Part shown: one piece after another, positions 14,661 to 18,303 of the stretch
Layout of the letters: each line of letters begins with the position of its first letter
How positions within the stretch are numbered: position 1 is the stretch's first letter
Source of the DNA: Clostridiales bacterium UBA4821
GTDB lineage: Bacteria; Bacillota; Clostridia; Acetivibrionales; UBA4821
Length of the DNA: 18,303 nt
Reading direction: 5' to 3'
Assembly (NCBI GenBank): GCA_002402315.1
Contig: DHFP01000244.1
Span: forward strand, 1 to 18,303
The notes under the pieces: model-generated
The model's input: only the letters and a program-made list of their open reading frames with translations
The model's database searches: none
Told to the model about the DNA's origin: nothing
Position numbers and translations under genes: made by a program

Positions 14661-16025
14661 ATGAAACTCTGGGGAGGAAGGTTTGAGAAACTCACTGCTA
14701 AGGAAGTCGATGATTTCAACTCATCCATAAGGTTTGACCAAAGACTCTATAAACAGGATATCAAGGGGAGTATAGCCCATGCCGGAATGCTGGGACAGAA
14801 AGGCATAATTCCGTTACAGGATTCAATTTTAATAATTGACACCCTTGGTGAGATTCTTAGGGATATTGAGGATGGGAAGATTGAGTTTGAGATAGATGCC
14901 GAAGATATTCATATGAATATAGAGAAGATTTTGATTGAAAGGATTGGGGAGCCGGGCAAAAGGCTTCATACGGGCAGGAGCAGAAATGACCAGGTTGCGC
15001 TGGACATAAGAATGTATTTAATCGAAGAGATTGATGCAATTAAAGCCATGATTGCAGATATATCCAAGACCATTATAAAACTTGCTGAGGCACACCTGGA
15101 TACAATTCTGCCAGGTTATACACACTTACAGCGGGCCCAGCCCATAACATTAGCACACCACCTTATAGCCTATTTTCAGATGTTTGGCAGGGACTTGGAT
15201 AGATTAATGGACTGCCGTAAGCGGACAAATGTTATGCCATTAGGGTCAGGGGCGCTTGCGGGAACTACCTATCCGTTAGACCGTGAAGCAGTGGCAAGTG
15301 AACTTGGTTTTCCAGCTATTACTCAAAATAGCCTGGATGCTGTTTCCGACAGGGACTTTGCAATAGAGTTTGCGTCATGCTTATCTATATTAATGATGCA
15401 CTTAAGCAGGTTTTGTGAAGAACTGATATTATGGTCTTCTTCAGAATTCGGATTTATAGAAATGGATGATGCATACAGCACGGGGAGTAGTATAATGCCT
15501 CAGAAAAAGAATCCTGATGTAGCTGAACTTATAAGGGGTAAGACCGGAAGGGTGTACGGCAGTTTAATGACGCTTCTTACAGTAATGAAATCACTGCCCC
15601 TAACCTACAATAAAGACATGCAGGAAGATAAGGAAGCTATATTTGATGCAATAGATACGGTTAAGATGTGTCTTCCGGTATTTAATAAAATGATTTCAAC
15701 CATGAAGGTGAATAAGGAGAAAATGCTACATGCGGCCGGAGGAGGTTTTACCAATGCAACCGACGCTGCCGATTATCTTGTCCGTAAGGGACTGCCATTC
15801 CGTGAGGCGCATGAAGTCATAGGCAGGATGGTTCTTTATTGTGTGAATAATAAAAAGAGCTTGGAGCAGCTATCACTAGAGGAATTAAAACAATTTTCAG
15901 AAAGAATAGAAGAAGACATATTTGAGGCCATAAATTTAAATACTTGTGTGGGAAAGAGGAATTTACCGGGCGGGCCTGCCAGAGAGGCGGTAATACGGTC
16001 AATAAAGGCAGGAATGCTTGAATAG
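14661..16025 (+). CDS. argH: Argininosuccinate lyase
   Basis: ArgH cleaves argininosuccinate to arginine and fumarate, the final step of arginine synthesis. The 454-residue protein belongs to the fumarase/aspartase superfamily of homotetrameric lyases. It opens with MKLWGGRF, has TGRSRNDQVALD at 104-115, the TILPGYTHLQRAQPIT block with the conserved histidine, and the signature loop GSSIMPQKKNPD at 275-286, in which S277 corresponds to the catalytic serine. AGGTG near 14651-14655 is the ribosome site. It is co-transcribed with argG. Its stop codon directly abuts the stop codon of the convergent gene at 16026, with no intergenic base. Confidence 0.98.
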   Translation: MKLWGGRFEKLTAKEVDDFNSSIRFDQRLYKQDIKGSIAHAGMLGQKGIIPLQDSILIIDTLGEILRDIEDGKIEFEIDAEDIHMNIEKILIERIGEPGKRLHTGRSRNDQVALDIRMYLIEEIDAIKAMIADISKTIIKLAEAHLDTILPGYTHLQRAQPITLAHHLIAYFQMFGRDLDRLMDCRKRTNVMPLGSGALAGTTYPLDREAVASELGFPAITQNSLDAVSDRDFAIEFASCLSILMMHLSRFCEELILWSSSEFGFIEMDDAYSTGSSIMPQKKNPDVAELIRGKTGRVYGSLMTLLTVMKSLPLTYNKDMQEDKEAIFDAIDTVKMCLPVFNKMISTMKVNKEKMLHAAGGGFTNATDAADYLVRKGLPFREAHEVIGRMVLYCVNNKKSLEQLSLEELKQFSERIEEDIFEAINLNTCVGKRNLPGGPAREAVIRSIKAGMLE

Positions 16026-17150
16026 CTATTTTCCCATGCATAAGCCGGAGCTTTTACTGCTATACGTCCTCTCCTGGCTGTTCATATTCCGGCTGGGACT
16101 GCTGTTGTTTTTCTCGGGCGCTTTTGTTATTGAATCTGAATTGTGTTGGAGTGAGATAGACAATTTCTCTGTATTTCGTGAGCTCTTTTCCATTGACATT
16201 GTTTTTTTTGGGCCAAGCTCTACGCCATGTAATTGAATATTACCATCGTGATCTTTTTGCACCCAGTAAACTTTAGAATCATTATTCTGTTTATCATTGA
16301 CAATTACATAATCTGAGGAATTCTGAAGAGTGAGATATTCAAGCTTGTCATTTGGCAGGGTAAATAATTTTTCGGCCATTTTTGCCGCAAATCTGCCGGC
16401 TATCCTGCCGGCTAAAGAGTTAGGAGGCTGGTCGATAACGGTTTGAGTAAGCTTATCAGTAATTTTTTGAGCCAACGTATTCCTAATATTTTTAAATTTA
16501 CTTTTTACAGCTTCCATACCTTTAGGCCCATGTATTATGTCCAATTTTCTTTTTAGAGTTTCCTCGAAGGGTGTTAAGTCTTTCCAGTCAGAATTCAAGT
16601 CATAGCCTATGGGAACTGTACCATAGCAGTACCTTTGCATGGAACTGGTATCTATAGCATACATATCTGGCTTATTTCCTGTACGGATAAGCACATAAGC
16701 CTGATCTTTGGAACTGAAACCCGGGATAGTTTGATACTCTATCTTGCTTGGGTCATTTGTTTTTCCTTCAATGTAGTTATCTTGAGCTATATTCATGATA
16801 CCGCAGTACTCCATCTTTTTCCTATTAATTGCAGGGTTGTTTGCCAGAGAGCTGCCGTTATTTAACATTGGATTTATGTGTTCATCTATATAATGCTTAT
16901 TCAGTTCATTCCGTAAGTTGTCAAGATAGTTCTTATGAAAATTGTTCACACCTAATTCTCTTTGCAGATGGCATAGCCGTTTCGTTAATTCTTCTGTAGA
17001 TACTTTTTCGCCTTGATTGGGAGCATCCTGAATATGTTTTTCTATCTTTTTGGATAAGTAATCTATTATATAACCCTGGGCCTCACGGGTCAGGCTTTGC
17101 TCATTAATTAGTTCGTATCCTGAAAGAGTACTATTTGTTATTGTGTCCAA
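16026..17150 (-). CDS. Hypothetical protein, probably the 3' part of a frameshifted gene
   Basis: I do not recognise this family. The frame gives 374 residues from a TTG at 17150 and has no ATG near its beginning. The N-terminal third is helical and charged (EAQGYIIDYLSKKIEKHI, LTKRLCHLQRELG), the middle contains DQAYVLIRTGNKPDMYAID, there is an Ala/Gly-rich helix SLAGRIAGRFAAKMAEKL, and the last 60 residues are Ser/Asn/Lys-rich and probably disordered. No signal peptide or membrane span is seen. No Shine-Dalgarno lies ahead of the TTG. The same frame is open upstream to about 17229, beyond the end of the 77-codon ORF at 17188-17421, so a single-base indel there would fuse both into one gene of about 465 codons. 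Confidence 0.7.
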   Translation of the reverse strand: MDTITNSTLSGYELINEQSLTREAQGYIIDYLSKKIEKHIQDAPNQGEKVSTEELTKRLCHLQRELGVNNFHKNYLDNLRNELNKHYIDEHINPMLNNGSSLANNPAINRKKMEYCGIMNIAQDNYIEGKTNDPSKIEYQTIPGFSSKDQAYVLIRTGNKPDMYAIDTSSMQRYCYGTVPIGYDLNSDWKDLTPFEETLKRKLDIIHGPKGMEAVKSKFKNIRNTLAQKITDKLTQTVIDQPPNSLAGRIAGRFAAKMAEKLFTLPNDKLEYLTLQNSSDYVIVNDKQNNDSKVYWVQKDHDGNIQLHGVELGPKKTMSMEKSSRNTEKLSISLQHNSDSITKAPEKNNSSPSRNMNSQERTYSSKSSGLCMGK

Positions 17151-17187
17151 TCTTGTATTAAAACTTTTAAATAGGTCTTCCTTACAG

Positions 17188-17421
17188 CTAATATCTGCTT
17201 GTCCTAAGATGCTTTGGGGTTGTGTATCTGTTTTCCAGCTTTATTAGTATATTCTTTTCAACTTCTTGGTATGTAGTTTTACCGTTTTGTTCAACCAGTC
17301 TCAAAAACGATTTGCTAAAATCTTTTCCCGGAGGTGTTATGACGATGAATTTGCCCAGATCATCCTCAATTACACCACAGTTGAGGTATTCGACCCCATT
17401 GAAAACAATTCTATCTTCCAT
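17188..17421 (-). CDS. Small hypothetical protein, probably the 5' part of the same frameshifted gene
   Basis: The 77-residue ORF begins at an ATG with AGGAGG (complement 17431-17436) 9 nt upstream, the best initiation signal in this unit. The product starts MEDRIVFNGVEYLNCGVIED and contains GKFIVITPPGKDF and FLRLVEQNGKTTYQEVEK, a beta-rich small domain I cannot name. It ends in TTPKHLRTSRY, a basic tail that looks like out-of-frame sequence. From about 17229 the +1 frame (running into the ORF at 16026-17150) is open, and runs of AAAA and CCCC lie in the overlap. Either this is a separate small gene overlapping the next one, or the two are one gene broken by a mutation or a sequencing error. 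Confidence 0.65.
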   Translation of the reverse strand: MEDRIVFNGVEYLNCGVIEDDLGKFIVITPPGKDFSKSFLRLVEQNGKTTYQEVEKNILIKLENRYTTPKHLRTSRY

Positions 17422-17535
17422 TTCAGCCGCCCTCCTTTATAGGGGTTTAGATTTATAATTCTACTTTCCGGCCCGTATTCCTTTCCTAGTTAGTAAAGAA
17501 AAAGTCAAAAAAATTGCCAAAACATATAGATATAT

Positions 17536-17562
17536 TTTATAACAAGACCGGTACAGTTTCAA
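17536..17562 (-). promoter_or_regulatory. Candidate promoter for the 17421-16026 unit
   Basis: On the minus strand an extended -10 (TGT-TATAAA, hexamer complement of 17536-17541) has TTGAAA (complement of 17557-17562) 15 bp upstream. Spacing is short for sigma-A, but the TGn extension may compensate. About 100 nt of leader would follow. Confidence 0.3.
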
Positions 17563-17590
17563 GCAAATGTTAGAAAAATGTGTAATATTA

Positions 17591-18181
17591 TCATGTAAGG
17601 TGAGGCCTTACCCTGAATTCAGCGTCAATGTCCTGTGCAATTCTCCTGCATTGTTCTATATCAACCTCAGGCGTGTTAACAACGGTAAGGATAACCCTGG
17701 GAATATACTTCTTACTCCTCCTTGCAAATTCAAGGATATGGTCAAAAGCGTCAGATCCCACGCTTGGCTGGCTTAACTTGTAATAGGTTTCTGCGTTATG
17801 GGCATTAAGGCTTATTGATATTATGTCGATAAGTCCTGACAGATCTTCCAGAAATTTAAGATCCAGTACTTTTTCAGCCAAGCCATTGGTATTTATCCGG
17901 AGCTTTGCATTGCTTTGCTTTTTTATTTTCTTGGATACGGTTTCTACAATATCGGGGCGCAGAAGAGGTTCCCCGTAACCGCAGAATACAATTTCCTCAT
18001 ACTTGCTTACGTCCCCTGCAGCTTCAAGGATTTCCTTTGCAGTAGGTTCTTTATCAAGCCAGAGGTCATAACCTACGCCCTTTTCATTTTTGCGTATGCA
18101 AAAGGTACAGTTGTTATAGCAGCGGTTTGTTACATTAAGATATAGTATGCCGTCAAGTTCGTAAGCCAGGGTAAATCCCAT
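17591..18181 (-). CDS. TatD family-linked radical SAM protein
   Basis: This 196-residue protein is a short radical SAM enzyme. The 4Fe-4S cluster motif is C21-x3-C25-x2-C28 in NRCYNNCTFCIR, FCGYGEPLLR (near 66-75) corresponds to the SAM-binding GGE motif, and RINTNGL (near 95-101) follows as in other family members. Length and the opening LDGILYLNVTNRC match the TatD-linked radical SAM group, which lacks a C-terminal auxiliary-cluster domain and is found beside the TatD nuclease gene. That gene would lie beyond the right edge (upstream on this strand), which I cannot see. The reaction is not established for the group. GGAGG (complement 18189-18193) is 7 nt from the ATG. No strong terminator follows the stop codon. 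Confidence 0.9.
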   Translation of the reverse strand: MGFTLAYELDGILYLNVTNRCYNNCTFCIRKNEKGVGYDLWLDKEPTAKEILEAAGDVSKYEEIVFCGYGEPLLRPDIVETVSKKIKKQSNAKLRINTNGLAEKVLDLKFLEDLSGLIDIISISLNAHNAETYYKLSQPSVGSDAFDHILEFARRSKKYIPRVILTVVNTPEVDIEQCRRIAQDIDAEFRVRPHLT

Positions 18182-18235
18182 CTCATTGCCTCCATTTTTA
18201 TTGTTAGCCTAAAATTATCATTGTCGTACTTAAAG

Positions 18236-18264
18236 AATATAATATATACAGCGCCATTTTGCAA
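18236..18264 (-). promoter_or_regulatory. Candidate promoter of the radical SAM gene
   Basis: On the minus strand TTGCAA (complement of 18259-18264) and TATATT (complement of 18236-18241) are separated by 17 bp, about 55 nt ahead of the start codon. This would let the gene be transcribed independently of anything upstream. Confidence 0.5.
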
Positions 18265-18303
18265 TGTAATTATTTTGAGTGGGTGCATAAACTAAATGTG
18301 AAG

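Overview
The window looks like chromosome of an AT-rich, spore-forming-type anaerobic Firmicute (class Clostridia). The grounds are strong purine-rich Shine-Dalgarno sites, sigma-A promoters with 17-bp spacing, an S-layer-homology (SLH) remnant, a DUF4364 protein, a TatD-linked radical SAM protein and a stand-alone infC-rpmI-rplT operon. A member of the cellulolytic Acetivibrio/Ruminiclostridium group is plausible, but this is inference from gene content only.

Layout. 1-722: a decayed SLH gene followed by a REP-like element with 20-bp perfect terminal inverted repeats. 768-1820 (minus): rplM-rpsI with its own promoter and a leader of about 120 nt. 1906-2757 (minus): a xylose-isomerase-like TIM barrel. 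2908-4535 (plus): infC-rpmI-rplT with a clear promoter, an attenuator-type leader, an AUU start for infC, and a heptanucleotide-repeat/inverted-repeat element inserted between infC and rpmI. 4555-5373 (plus): a SpoU-family rRNA methyltransferase, convergent with and overlapping 5370-6898 (minus), a DUF4364 winged-helix gene followed by a membrane-anchored polysaccharide deacetylase. 7025-8089 (minus): a Tad/TadG-like secreted protein with an Asn-Gly-Ser-rich repeat domain. 8451-13142 (plus): a very large alpha-2-macroglobulin-like protein with an intact thioester motif and four transmembrane helices in the middle. 13206-16025 (plus): argG-argH behind a promoter carrying two sizeable inverted repeats. 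16026-17421 (minus): an unrecognised gene that seems split by a frameshift. 17591-18181 (minus): a TatD-linked radical SAM protein.

How the genes relate. The two ribosomal-protein operons, IF3 and the rRNA methylase form a translation block. The deacetylase, the TadG-like protein, the macroglobulin and the SLH remnant all point to the cell envelope. ArgG and ArgH carry out the last two steps of arginine synthesis. The most distinctive items are the macroglobulin with membrane helices at the bait-region position, the heptad repeat inside an essential ribosomal operon, the NGS-repeat protein, and the one-base-from-intact gene at 16026-17421.
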